A DNA stretch of 64,000 nt, from positions 21,238,972 through 21,302,971 of the forward strand of contig NC_081149.1 of assembly GCF_958295425.1 (NCBI RefSeq). Direction: 5' to 3'. A program made the position numbers and the translations under genes. This DNA is from Solea solea. Taxonomy: Eukaryota > Chordata > Actinopteri > Pleuronectiformes > Soleidae. The notes below the pieces were generated by a model. It did not search any database. It worked only from the letters and a program-made list of their open reading frames with translations, and was not told the DNA's origin. Below, one piece after another: positions 12,801 through 23,900 of this stretch (positions within the stretch are counted from its first letter, which is position 1; every line of letters begins with the position of its first letter).

Positions 12801-14247
12801 AAGGGTGGAGCTAGACTCACTACAGTTTGTGGAATGATCGCCAGAGAATTGTCACTTCAGAGCAACAATGGGAATGGAATGGGGAAAAGCACGACGCATG
12901 GCATTTTTTAAATATTCAGCACGTTGCCGCAGAGCGAGGATTCAATGCTGTTGGTATTTCATTTCAAGGGAAAAATGTCAGCACACGGCATTGTTTACTG
13001 TGTCATGTTCATCTTTAGATGGCTATGCAGTGTCGTGTTAATATGATGTCACACTTCTTAATATACTGTATTTTAGGCACTTCATTAATAATGATAAACC
13101 TGTAAGTCAGCCTTGGAAATCAAGGTTCTCCCCCACCATTGCCCACTGCAGAGATCTGGCTGCAGTTGCATATATATGTATATTTATCATACTTGTGTGA
13201 TTTAGTTGAGTATTCATTACTGTAGCCAGAGGGTCTTTTACAACTGCTGCTTTCACAGCAGTCGGTAGTCATTTGTTATGGCTCGACGTATGCCAGACTG
13301 AAAAACAACTGACTGAAAAATGTTCATCGGTGTCATTTTTGCTTGAAGGATGATATATTTCCTGTTCATAACCCCCATCATAGATTTGCAGTGATGTGAG
13401 GAGGGGGCTCTAGAATCCACCAGGCAAACTTTCTGTTTTTTTTTTGTTTTTTTTATTTCTGCTGCAGGTGTTTCTTCATGAGACCACAGTGAGGCTGATG
13501 GCTGGTGCCAGTCCCACAAGAACACATCAGCTGCTGGAGCACAATCTGCGACGAAGGACACACAACTCCTACGCAGCTGGTACGGGAGACACTTAAATTA
13601 GAAGAGTATAGCTCTCAGAGTCATTATTTTCAATTTATTGTATCCATTTACATGGACTGGTGGCTCCTTATTGTTGTTTCTAATCTTAAAGGTGCTACTT
13701 GTAATAAATGTGTTATATTAAGACATGAAATGCATATGCATATGTCTTCAGAGATTAGGGAAACATTCTAATGGAACACTGGCTTCTCTGATTACAATGG
13801 TACAGCCAGTATATTCACAATTTTAACTGAAAAAGCTTAGTTTTTCCTCTCAAAAACATCAACCAGAGTAGCAAAACAAGGTTCTGTAGTGGAGATGTAT
13901 TAAAATACAGATGACGTATGTCACCTTAAATTATTAATCATAACTGTACTCACACATGCAATTACACAAAAATAAGTGAAAAAGTTACCACGAGGCCATT
14001 GACACTAATCTCATCTGTCTCTCTGTCAGAAGGTGAGTGTGTCCTGGGTGAGAGGGAGAGAGCCCATGCCATCCTGCTGGCCTGTCGTCACCTGCCCATG
14101 CCGCTGTTAACCCCACCCGGGCACCGTGCGCGCCTCTTGGCCGAGGCTAAGCGCACTCTGGAGCGGGTGGGAGACCGCCGGACCCTGCAAGACTGTCAGC
14201 AGATTTTGTTGCGCCTCAGTGGGGGCACAACCATTGCAGCCTCCTGA
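2090..14247 (+). CDS. srebf2: Sterol regulatory element-binding protein 2 (20 coding exons)
   Basis: Membrane-bound bHLH-zip factor that, after S1P/S2P cleavage in the Golgi, activates cholesterol synthesis and LDL-receptor genes. Coding exons: 2090-2183, 5467-5909, 6335-6524, 6741-6895 (or 6901), 7179-7331, 7466-7747, 7867-7981, 8058-8209, 8341-8545, 8652-8827, 9446-9695, 9807-9976, 10085-10256, 10471-10588, 10694-10803, 11218-11350, 11592-11763, 12416-12592, 13468-13579, 14030-14247. Phases join throughout; about 1194 residues from the ATG at 2102, which fits the family (MDTGEY start); 2090 is an in-frame upstream ATG. Features: acidic N-terminus; a Pro-Gln-Ala repeat; bHLH at about 402-470 with the SREBP-specific Tyr (EKRYRSS); a DSGS phosphodegron-like [13 protein letters not shown] before TM1; luminal loop; TM2; and a SCAP-binding C-terminal domain ending TTIAAS. 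That ending and the neighbours favour SREBF2 over SREBF1. Confidence 0.96.
3848..3891. repeat. (GT)n microsatellite
   Basis: Uninterrupted GT dinucleotides, about 22 units, in srebf2 intron 1. It creates meaningless Val/Cys or His/Thr open frames on the two strands. Confidence 0.95.
5587..5690 (+). repeat. srebf2: Tandem 9-base repeat coding Ala-Pro-Gln in srebf2 exon 2
   Basis: Eleven to twelve near-perfect copies of a 9-base unit of the CAAGCTCCC type. Early units encode Ala-Pro-Gln, and later ones Thr-Pro-Gln after a GCT-to-ACT change. The tract lies in the activation-domain side of SREBP-2, where mammals have Ser/Gly- and Gln-rich low complexity instead. The near-identity of the units suggests recent slippage expansion and likely length polymorphism. 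Confidence 0.9.
12089..12156 (+). ncRNA. mir33: microRNA mir-33 precursor in a srebf2 intron
   Basis: The intron between the exons ending at 11763 and starting at 12416 contains the mature miR-33-5p sequence at 12094-12114 (begins GTGCATTGTAGTTGC), identical to the vertebrate miR-33a sequence as I know it. The arm 12089-12114 pairs with 12131-12156: by hand 24 of 26 positions pair, counting G-U, with a 16-base loop. The 3p strand begins near 12133 (CAATGTGTCTG). miR-33 in an SREBF2 intron is a conserved vertebrate arrangement. It is co-transcribed with the host and represses sterol efflux genes such as ABCA1, complementing SREBP-2 activity. Confidence 0.97.
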
Positions 14248-14778
14248 ACACATACACACACACATGCAGAGTGCAAGGCTCAACCAACTCAGATTAGGGC
14301 TCCTTAAAATGAACAAATGATCCCTTGTGACTTACTTGTGTCATGCATACATAGATTCAGCAATATTTAATGATTGTCACATAGTCACACCCTCATTCTG
14401 AGCATATGTCATTAATAAGGTCTCTTAAAAGCTTATCTTGTACACAGACAACTGATTTCTACATTTACATTTAACTTTCAGCTTTATATCCACACTGCAG
14501 CTTATAATTTGAAGGCTACACATTTGATCATTTAATGCTTCGTTACACTGTTGCAGCACAATCACGCCACCTTCTGGTTGTTATAGTATGCTGGCTAACT
14601 GCCTCATTTTAAACTATGTTTAAAAAAAAACAAAACAAGGGAAATCAGGTTAAATAATCCCCAAAAGGGAAAGGGAACCATTATGCCATAGCTCTTTAAA
14701 TGAATGCATTGTATTGATTAGCTGGAGAATGCTAAGCTATACACTCATTATTGGCACACTATAACTGTGTAATGTCTC

Positions 14779-14784
14779 AATAAA
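14779..14784 (+). terminator. srebf2: Candidate proximal poly(A) signal of srebf2
   Basis: AATAAA (in CTCAATAAACATG) about 530 bases after the srebf2 stop codon. A second AATAAA at 16848-16853 may be a distal signal; which one is used cannot be decided from sequence alone. Confidence 0.5.
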
Positions 14785-15279
14785 CATGCAAGCTTCAATT
14801 AAGGGCTATATAGACAGCCCTTCGAGAGTAGACAGCCCAGATCTGTTGAGCATGACTGTGCTGCAGAATGCTGTCAGAGAGGAGTGTGCTTGTAACGGCA
14901 CAGTGCAGAGTAGTGTCTCCTTATCTACCTCATATACTGTATCATGCCAACATTGTACTGTGGAGCAAAATAGGACGCTTGGGCACCATGTCACTTATCC
15001 TGGCTTTGAATCGAGTGAACATTTGAAGTGAAGCGTCAGTCCAGTGCAGTGTCATCCTCATAAAACTGCTGAAACTTGAGGATGCAGCAGTACAGCACTA
15101 TAGGAATTCGACTTGCTGTTGTTGCAAGAACGACAGACATCTACTGCTGACATGTTCCCTACTATTGTTGAGCACAGGACCAATGATTACAGAAATTCTA
15201 AAGAACACAGGGAAGGAGTCAATCACGCGCAGATGAGACAACATAGCTACCAACACACACACAGTTCACACAAATTCAT

Positions 15280-15580
15280 ATCCACGACTGGTCAAAAGTT
15301 TTAGAACATCTCAACTTTTCCTGCTGCACCCCCCCGACATTATTCATTGTCTTTGTGTTTCTGAGACTAAAGCATAAACAAAGTGATTTTAAAAACAAGG
15401 AATGGATGGTGGAATTTAACTGTTCAAATCATTTACTTGAGCAGCTAAACACACTCAAGGCATCACATATTCTTCAAAACGTTTGTATACCTTCACTTTG
15501 TGTCCAGTTTCATCCCAGACCAGCTCCACGGAGTTTAAGTCTGGAGACTCGTTATCTTGCTTCAGGACTAACTGCTGACT
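15280..15580. mobile_element. Probable Tc1-like DNA transposon fragment
   Basis: The stretch opens with CGACTGGTCAAAAGTTTTAG, which resembles the terminal repeat of Tc1-like elements in fish. It contains GAGTTTAAGTCTGGAGACTC, similar to internal sequence of that class. No intact transposase frame and no matching second terminus were found, so this is a decayed piece. Assignment is from memory of such termini. Confidence 0.4.
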
Positions 15581-17099
15581 GACCAGTCTGTCTTATTCCC
15601 CTGTTACTCTCCCTTTTCTTGCCATTGTGATAGCAATGTACAGCGCTAATACCTGCAGTACAGTTTGTACGTTTCTTTAAAACACTGCTTTCATACAGAA
15701 GCTTTGTTTATCATCAACAGAACGTAGTACACCAATGTCAGAGTTTCATTTCCATGACTGTAAAAAATGAAAACTGATCCCTGACAGTTTTTTTTTTTGA
15801 TGAAAATTATTATTATTATTATTATAATTACCTTTGTATCTGATTTGCGTAAATTCCAACAAAAGCAGGAAAAATTATGGTTTTCTAAAACGTTAGACCA
15901 TTATTAGTACACACAATGGATGATTTGTATTTACTCAGTGTGATTGTAAATAGGTTGTACATAGGCAAATATACAAAGGTAGATATTTTTTTTTCCTCCT
16001 GTACTGCTTGAGAGGAAATGCGTCAAAGAAAGCGTTACAACACAAATTTGCAGAGATGATGAAAAACAGCGACTGTGGTCAGTTTGAGTTGGATTACAAA
16101 CAATTTTCCCAGCAGGTAATTGACCTCACTGCTGTTGATCAGTGAACTCGAGATTTTAGGCAGTGCAACAGCTGGTGGGTTTGAATTTAAGTGAAAAAGG
16201 TCTAAATATGTAAGTTGTGTCCACTGGTAATGTAAAGCTCTCAAGCATAAATGGCCTTGATGTTATGTAAAAGAAAAAAAGTATCATCATATTTGGATTG
16301 ATGAAGAGGTCTTAGCTGTGTAGCTTTGTGAAATCTTACATTTCTTTGCTTTTTATTCTGTCTTTCTCATTTATTTACTGTGCTTTGATTATATTATTTA
16401 ATGTCAATGCAACATTAATATAAATGCTTTTTTGTTTGGGAAGGGAGCTATTTCATCATCTTTGTCATTGTTTTATGTCTGTAAAAGCGGCCCAGGGTCA
16501 GAAACTGCCAGAAGGAAAATCTCTAGTACAAAGTCATGTATTTTAATTTGGAGAACAGTTGAAATTGGTGTGATATTTTTTAGCTCACTCTTTGATACAT
16601 TCTGCAATTTATTATTGTTTCATTTTATTGCAAGCAAAACAAAAACAACACTTTTGCTATCATTCTTCCAGGTCAACTCAAGCTGTTTATAAATATTATA
16701 AGTAATCCTGGAAATACTTAACATAAGTTTAGTTTTTCTGACTGGTGAAAGTGTGCAAAGAAGAGCATTGCTTACTTATGTTTCTGCTTCTTCCCATGAT
16801 GTATTTTATCGTCTGGATTTTTGTGTGTATTTGGATTTGTGTTTTATAATAAAACAATACACAATAGTAGGTGCCATTTGTGCTCTTTCAGTCATAAAGG
16901 TGTCACAATTGTTAAATAGATTTATTTTTTATTTAGTTTCAGACAGTAAATTAATAATTTGGTTTATTAAATGGTCCTCCTGAAACACTTAGGTCAATAC
17001 GGACACTCTTTGTTTCCCCCATACAAGTTTCTGTCATTATCTGATACAGCACATTTGCCATGTTGTCTATAAACGTTAAGGCTGAACGGAGCTTTGACG

Positions 17100-17192
17100 C
17101 GTATATGTTTCTAGTCGGACGAATATAGCTGACGTCCCCCTGCCGAGGAGAAACCGGAAGTAATACAAGGTCTCGTAACTCACGTGTACAAC
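17100..17192 (+). promoter_or_regulatory. nol12: nol12 proximal promoter with ETS-type site
   Basis: ACCGGAAGTA at 17153-17162, 31 bases before the nol12 ATG, is a strong ETS/GABPA motif, typical of housekeeping promoters. No TATA box is apparent. Confidence 0.55.
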
Positions 17193-19076
17193 ATGAAAAA
17201 CTACAAAAAGCCTAACAATAACTTTAAAAAGGGTAAATTCAAGCCGGGCTCGAAGAAAAGAGAAAACAAATGTATCGTAACGTTTGACGACAACGACAGA
17301 CAGTAAGTACGTTTCTTGATTACAGCAGCTGTCAGCTAGCATCGTAGCATTAGCCGCCACTGTGCTGTTTAGTATTATGTTAAACTTTAGTTTTCTAGCA
17401 AACATTCGTGTTATTTTCGAACATTATTATTCATGTATGTGCTACGTAGGGTGTAATTCTTAATGTGTAGGGTTTAAGCTAAGTACATTTAAAGACAAGT
17501 TTCCCTCTGCCTGTAAATATCCCTTAGTTATCCCCTTAAAACAGTGCTTCAAGAGGGTTCTCCACAAATCGTCTGTAAATAGAAGATACCATAAGATGTT
17601 AGTGATGGGCTATTTATTATTATAATAATAATAATAATAAAATTACAAAAATCTGGACATGTTTCCCAATTGCCAACAATGATTTAAACAATTGTTATTG
17701 TGCTGTTCTTCTAGGAGACTTGACACAGACTTGACACATAAAGCTCATGTTTTTATTTGAGTAGTTCACGATGTAATACATACTCAAAATTCATTCTTTG
17801 CTGCAATGTCAGCAAATACAAAACAAGTCAATAATGTTTATTCTCTAGAGCATATTCGGAACTCACCTGCACAGTCTTGAAATGTGAAAGTTTATATTCC
17901 CTCCAATCCTCTCTCAGGGACTTCCTCACGGGTTTCCATAAGCGAAAGGTGGAAAGGAGGAAAGTAGCATTGGCCGAAATTCGAAAGAAGATCAAGGATG
18001 AGCAATTTAAAGTCAGAGAAGAGGTAAATGTAGAGTGAAAGAACAAGTGCTTAAAATCTGACCTGGTTGACATAAATTAGATTGTGTGAGTATGCAAGGA
18101 AACGATGTACTGACGTTATGTTTGGCTATCCTCTTACAGAGGCATAAGGAATATGTGAAGTTGCTGAAGGAGAGGACAGAAGCTCTTGGTGAGTTAAAAA
18201 CAAAAAAGAGCCTCAGCTCAGGTTTCTAATCAGTTAGCAGCCTTTGAAGTTGTACTGAATTATTTTCCTCACCTTTCAATTCATATCTCAGAGGACTGTG
18301 CAGAGGATATGGATAGTATGGTAACCAGTACAACAGAGTCTGTACAATATGATCATCCAAATCACACTGTCACCGTGACAACCATCAGTGATCTTGACCT
18401 CACTGGGGCTCACCTGCTTGGATCTGCAGCAAATCAGGTAAATTGTAATGCCTAAAGCTGGAACAGTTTTTAGTTTGTGTGTTCTCTTGGTAATAGTTCT
18501 ACTTGGTCACTCTGAATGAATTTAATGAATATTTTGATGGAAATAAAACAACTTTAACACTGAGAATCTTTGCTCCCAAGGCTAATGGAGAAAGTGAAGA
18601 AAAAGGGGAGGAAGAGGGAGAGAAAACAAATCCAATGCCAAGAAAAGCTGGGAACCCAATCATGACCAAAAAGTAAGCTGTTCATTATGTTAATGTTTTT
18701 CAGACTTCATTCTGTGTTCTGGCAGTTTATTATGAAGAATTTTCATTATTTTAACATTTCAAATACAAAATGTTAGATGAATTCATGAATGAATACAGTC
18801 ATGACGTAATGGCTGTCTACAGTTTTTTTTGTCTCTCTCTTACTCCAGCCTTGTTTTGTTCTCTCTCTCCCCTGCTGTAGGATCCGCTCCTTAATGTCAT
18901 CGCTCAACACATTCACATGCAAGAGGAAGAGGAAAGGGAAGCAGGAAGGCCAAAGAGGACGAGGGGGTCGCTCGACAGACAACAAACGTGATATCAGGAA
19001 GATAAAAAAAAAGGGGAAGACCACCAAATCTCAGAGACGTCGCCAGACTGGAAAGCGGGAACGACAAATGGACTGA
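17193..19076 (+). CDS. nol12: Nucleolar protein 12 (six exons, 232 residues)
   Basis: Nol12/Rrp17-family nucleolar RNA-binding protein that takes part in pre-rRNA processing. Exons: 17193-17302, 17918-18023, 18140-18188, 18292-18437, 18581-18672, 18881-19076; all join in phase with GT-AG borders and sum to 233 codons, close to the human length (about 213). Hallmarks: Lys-rich N-terminus; [15 protein letters not shown] (human has the nearly identical [14 protein letters not shown]); a long charged helix, likely coiled coil, through exons 2-3; [20 protein letters not shown], which is nearly invariant in the family; and a very basic C-terminus ([24 protein letters not shown]) suited to nucleolar targeting. 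It lies between srebf2 and triobp; adjacency to triobp matches human 22q13. Confidence 0.95.
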
Positions 19077-19323
19077 GTGTGTAAATTAAAAAACAACAAT
19101 TGTTTTTCATGTCTGACTTCTGAAAGGACTCGACGACTTGTATCAGATTTATGCTCCCGAGTGGGAACAGGAAAAATGTATGTCGAGAAATGTATAAAAT
19201 GACTACAGCCTGATGTGGACACTCCGTGACTACACCAGGTTTGACCATCAACTTCTAAAGTACCTGCCCTCTGAGATATTGTGCTCAAATGTATACATCT
19301 GTTTTTATAGTGTTGGTTCATAA

Positions 19324-19329
19324 AATAAA
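19324..19329 (+). terminator. nol12: nol12 poly(A) signal
   Basis: AATAAA in CATAAAATAAACTTTATC, about 250 bases after the nol12 stop, followed by T/G-rich sequence (TTTTTGTTCATATG, then TTGTGTTTTATAGTCG). Confidence 0.65.
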
Positions 19330-20951
19330 CTTTATCTGCTGAATTTTTGTTCATATGAAAGATGAATCTTGTGTTTTATAGTCGTATACCACAAATGTCA
19401 GTGTGCTCTGTGTAGAACTGTATCCATCTTTGCTCTATTGTATAATAGGAAACCTCACGCTGTCGTCAACATCCTTTCTAGAACATCAGGAACTCAACCC
19501 TTCAGCACTAAGCTTCCTTACAGTTAAGTATTACATGAGAATAATACGAATTCTCTCCACTGTTAACATGACAACACATACACAAAGCCCCTGTTTTAAT
19601 GTATGTTAACCCCCCCCCCCATCTCACCACCCGTGTTTATTTATTTACGTTAACCTGAGCCAGCATGTGGCAGCTGTCACTAGGATGAGCGTTTCATTTC
19701 GCTTTCTACAGCCAATGATATTTAATACAACCATTCAATAGAGGAACCAGCAGGTCACATGCTCCATGTTGGCTCTAGGTCTGTGTGTTCTTCACGTTTG
19801 GTGCTGTGTTTACCGAGAGCCTTGATGGCTGCCTACATACTTCAGTTTCACTCATTGTCAGAGCAGCCAATCAGATTAATTTGAGAGTTTGGCAGCTCGG
19901 AGGACACAGAGCATGTGGACAAGGAGGCCTGTGAATGCTAGGAGTCTGATGGGCAGTTTATCCTGGGACTCCTCATGTCATATTCTAAACTGAGCTGACA
20001 GTGGGAGCTTCACTTCTCAGGTAATGCTCATAAATTCTCATTATTTTACAACAGAAAGTGTCTGCTGCTTTCGCCGTCCTAATAGCCTCATTCATCTTCT
20101 CCTGCAATTGCAGGCAGTGGTGCTTTTAAAGGCTGATGAATTATCTTGCATGTGTGTGTTGTGGTTGTAGTAATACTTCTCTGCTGTGGAGCTTTGACAC
20201 TGCTCTCTCTGGATTGTGTTTCACTGTCCTCTAGTGTGATTAGTTATCACGCACCCTAACAGTTCCGCTTTAGATCTCGCATGAACCATGAAATGAAAGA
20301 AGCTCTTAAGTGTTGATTATGAGCGGCTGCTCTGTGCTTACACCTGCAGTGTCACAGCCATATGTTACCACCATGTGTTGACGAATGATGTCTTTTGAAA
20401 ACCATTACAATACAACAGAGACTGCACGGTAATATTTTGGTAATAATTGTGGAATAGAGAGGTCATATTATTGTAATACTATCTTTTTTTCTGATGCAAT
20501 TTCCAGCTTGATAATAACAATGGTAATTATGGGAACAGGGCGTAGTATTGCAGTGATATAATGTTACCAAAGTAATGTCCTGGTAATAGCTTGGCAATGA
20601 GAATTACTATAGGCTACCATCAGTACTTCACACAAATAATACCATATTATAAAAGTGAAATACATCCTCCCTTATGTTCCGTTTGTTACACACATAATGT
20701 GTCAATTTTTATCATGCTATTATTTTGTGATTACTGTAGGAATAAGATGGTATTTGTGTAACATTGTGTCCCTTTAACGAAGTTACCATGCTGTCACATT
20801 TAATATTGACAAGTATTAGTACATAGTACTAAACCGTAAAGTGAGACAATGCTGTCATCATACCAGTTTTAAATATACTCTCATAGACCTGTTTATTTAA
20901 TCATTGTGTTTGTTGCTTTGAGCAGGCAGGTCTCCCCCCTCTAAATCCATC
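19330..20951. other. Intergenic region and upstream non-coding part of triobp
   Basis: No coding gene is supported. A poly(C) run is at 19611-19620. A CCAAT motif (GCCAATCAG, about 19866) precedes a GC-richer block that ends at a good donor (CACTTCTCAG|GTAATG, exon end 20020), so a non-coding first exon of the long triobp transcript may end there. The first coding exon would then be joined at TTTGAGCAG (20925). The rest is AT-rich. Confidence 0.4.
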
Positions 20952-23900
20952 ATGCCACTCTCCAATGATGAGCCCATCTGCCCCAAGTTCCAGCCCAACA
21001 TCTTTGACCCCCTCCGCTGTCATGACTGCCTGCGCCAGAGGCACCTGCACGCTGGTGCAGGAGAGAACACTGAGGTAGCACCACAGCAGAAATCCACCAC
21101 AGGAGGCACTGGAACTGGGATTGGGAGTGGGACAGGAGTGGTGTTAACACCAATCCCGTATCAGGCAGCGGAAAAAGACACCAGCAGCAAGGTAAGAAAG
21201 AGGAGAAGCCGGAAAGGAAGAGGGAGGGGACTGTGCAGTACAGCTGGGCAACAGAATAGAGATGAGAGATGGGCAGCTGGCAGTTAGACCATTAGAAGCC
21301 ACAGGTGAAATCAGCAAGACAGAAAAATAATGAACGTTTCATCATGGTACTTTCATTTGGTTATTTAAACAAGAGAACTTCTCAAACAGCCATGCTGACA
21401 GGTTACAGTAGAAACATTGCTCGTAATTAAATTGATAATGGCCGAGGTGCAGTTCACTGTCATACTCTCATGACCTCCATTAGTTAACGTGATCAGTAAC
21501 ACCTGTGTGGTGTGTTCCTTCTAAAACATGTCAAAATGGCTGCTGTGCAAAAGGACCAATGACTCAAAGGTCAGGGTAGCAATGTATGAATAAAACATCA
21601 GCAGCAGCAGCACCTCCTACTTACACAGTTCGTGAGATCATAGACTGTATGAGTCTTTGGGGCTTTTTAGTGAATTCAGAAATGGTCAGAGACAGAATGA
21701 GTGGTAACAACCAAGAGCACAGCTCCTGATAAGCAGTGGTTCTTATTATAAATTAACGAAGTTGGATCCTTTACTGTCCTCTTGGGAATCACTTGTAATT
21801 TTAGACACGAGAGACAATGTAAAGACACAATGAGCGTGTTTACAGTATTAAACTGTAACAATGCCACGCTTTCCTGTTTTCTTGCTTCCATAACATGACT
21901 GCAGTTTTTTAGTGACCAGAATATAGCTGAAATTACTCTAGCACTAAAAGTCTGTTGTTATGGAGATGTGCAGTGCCGGTTACACATATTTTCGGACAGT
22001 TTTACACCTTTTTTTTGACAATCTATTTCATTTGAAGGTTTTATGGCCAGAAGAAAACGCTGAAATTTTAATGAGGAAAGCCACGAGCCAGGTTGAGTTA
22101 CAGAGGTGTAACTCTAATCGAACAGCAGACTGAACATGTGAGTGTGTCAGAGAGGACACGCACTATTCAGCTTATGCTTTATTCTATAAGATGGAGCGAG
22201 ACAGACAGTTCTAGGATTGCTGTTTACGCAGATTCCTATACTCATATTAAGTGTATTTTCTGTGACCTTATAAGCTAAGATATCTGGGGGTTTGATACTG
22301 AAAACTTTTTAGTGATTTTTTTTCAATGTTTTGATCACTTTTGTTTGGAGGTAAGTCGTTTGCTAAGAACACCACCAGTGCATCTTCTTTTGTGAGTGAG
22401 TGAGCGATGAGGTGTTCTCTAATGCTGTGATTGGCCCGTGTCTTAACGTGTCACCCTATCAGGAGGATTCTGACGGTTTGTCAGTGGTGAGCAGCTACTG
22501 TGATGTCAATGGAGGACGTCCAGGTTATAGAGAGAGCTCTTTGTGCATCCTGAGCCCAGACTGTGAGCTTTATATCTGTGACGGAGACGACGACGACAGC
22601 ACTGACAGGTGAGTGCAATGATCAGTGATCGATACTTAATTTAGACTTGTCATGTAAACTGAAATGTGTAAAATAAGTGCTTTAGTGAACAAAAATATAC
22701 TATTTAATCATGTAAAAACACAAGTGGTTACTGTAGAACATATCTCATAACTTGTATTTACAATCTCAGAACCCAAACTTTTATGAAGTGCATGTTATTT
22801 CTATGATCTCTAAATTACAAATTCAAATTTCTCTCCCCCTTTTCCCCTTCCATATCTGCTCTTGTCATTCCTCTCCCATCTCCTCTTCCCTGTAGCTGTC
22901 GTGATCAGAGTGACTACCAGGAGTTCAGCGGCTCCATCAGTGGAGAGGACGAATATCTGCCAATACGTCGACAATCTTCCAAGCTTGGCATGACTCGGCT
23001 CGACCCGCCGCCCCACCGGCCCAACCCTCGGGCCTGGATGGATGAAGCTCGGAGCAGAAACGGCTTCACCGGGCGATCAGGTGTGTGAAAGCTGACTTTG
23101 TATATTGTTGTATTTGTCAACCGTTTATACGATTTGTTGGTTTGTAGATACAGAAGAGTTGGAAGGAAGATCTCTCTCAGGTCTCAGTATGAGTCCTGAG
23201 GACCGTGCGTTCAGTTGACTTATGAGTTACTGCACTCAACTGCTCCATATCTAATTACAGCCAAAGGTGTTCTTTACTTGGTAATACCGTTTGATGTCAT
23301 CAGCTGAGGTGTCCCACAGCAATTATCAGTAATACAATATCGCTCAGTTTGTGTCAGGAAACCTCTGGTAGTGGCTTAGCTGTTGAACTTTGATGTGTGT
23401 ATCTCCTATTTCCCTATGGCCCTCCTTCTTTCTATTTCTGTCACACTGCCTGACTCCTTTCTTATTCAAGGGATAAAAGACGAGAGAGAGAAGCGTGAAA
23501 GTGGCTACTTCTCCTTGGGGAAGGCAGCGGGCGCCCGTTCACTCCGTGATAACAGCCCGCCTTCTCCTTTCCGCCATTTTGAGAAAGGACATCCGCTCTT
23601 CAGCAACAGAAATGTCGAACCCAAAGACACCATCCCTTTTAGGAACCCTAATCTCGGCAAGGCCTCCGAAAGGCCGATACCAGAGTATTCAGATGAAGAT
23701 CTCCCTGTGGAAATCCCACCTCCTGATCCTTATGAAATTGCTGTTGAGGTTGAGGCACAAGTTGGCCCTCGCTCTCCAAGTCCAACTCCTTTTAAGATAG
23801 CAGAGTCGCTGGCCTCAACAGGCCGGAAGGGTTTCAGTGGTTCACATAGCCGGGGAAATCCTTCATCTCAAGTTTCATCCTACCAACAATCAGGACGATA

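Larger units (their letters stand above)
14248..17192. other. srebf2 3' UTR and intergenic region before nol12
   Basis: AT-rich, no supported gene. Two AATAAA signals (14779-14784 and 16848-16853) are candidate 3' ends for srebf2, giving a 3' UTR of either about 0.5 kb or about 2.6 kb. A DNA-transposon-like fragment sits at about 15280-15580. The final 100 bases are the nol12 promoter. Confidence 0.6.
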
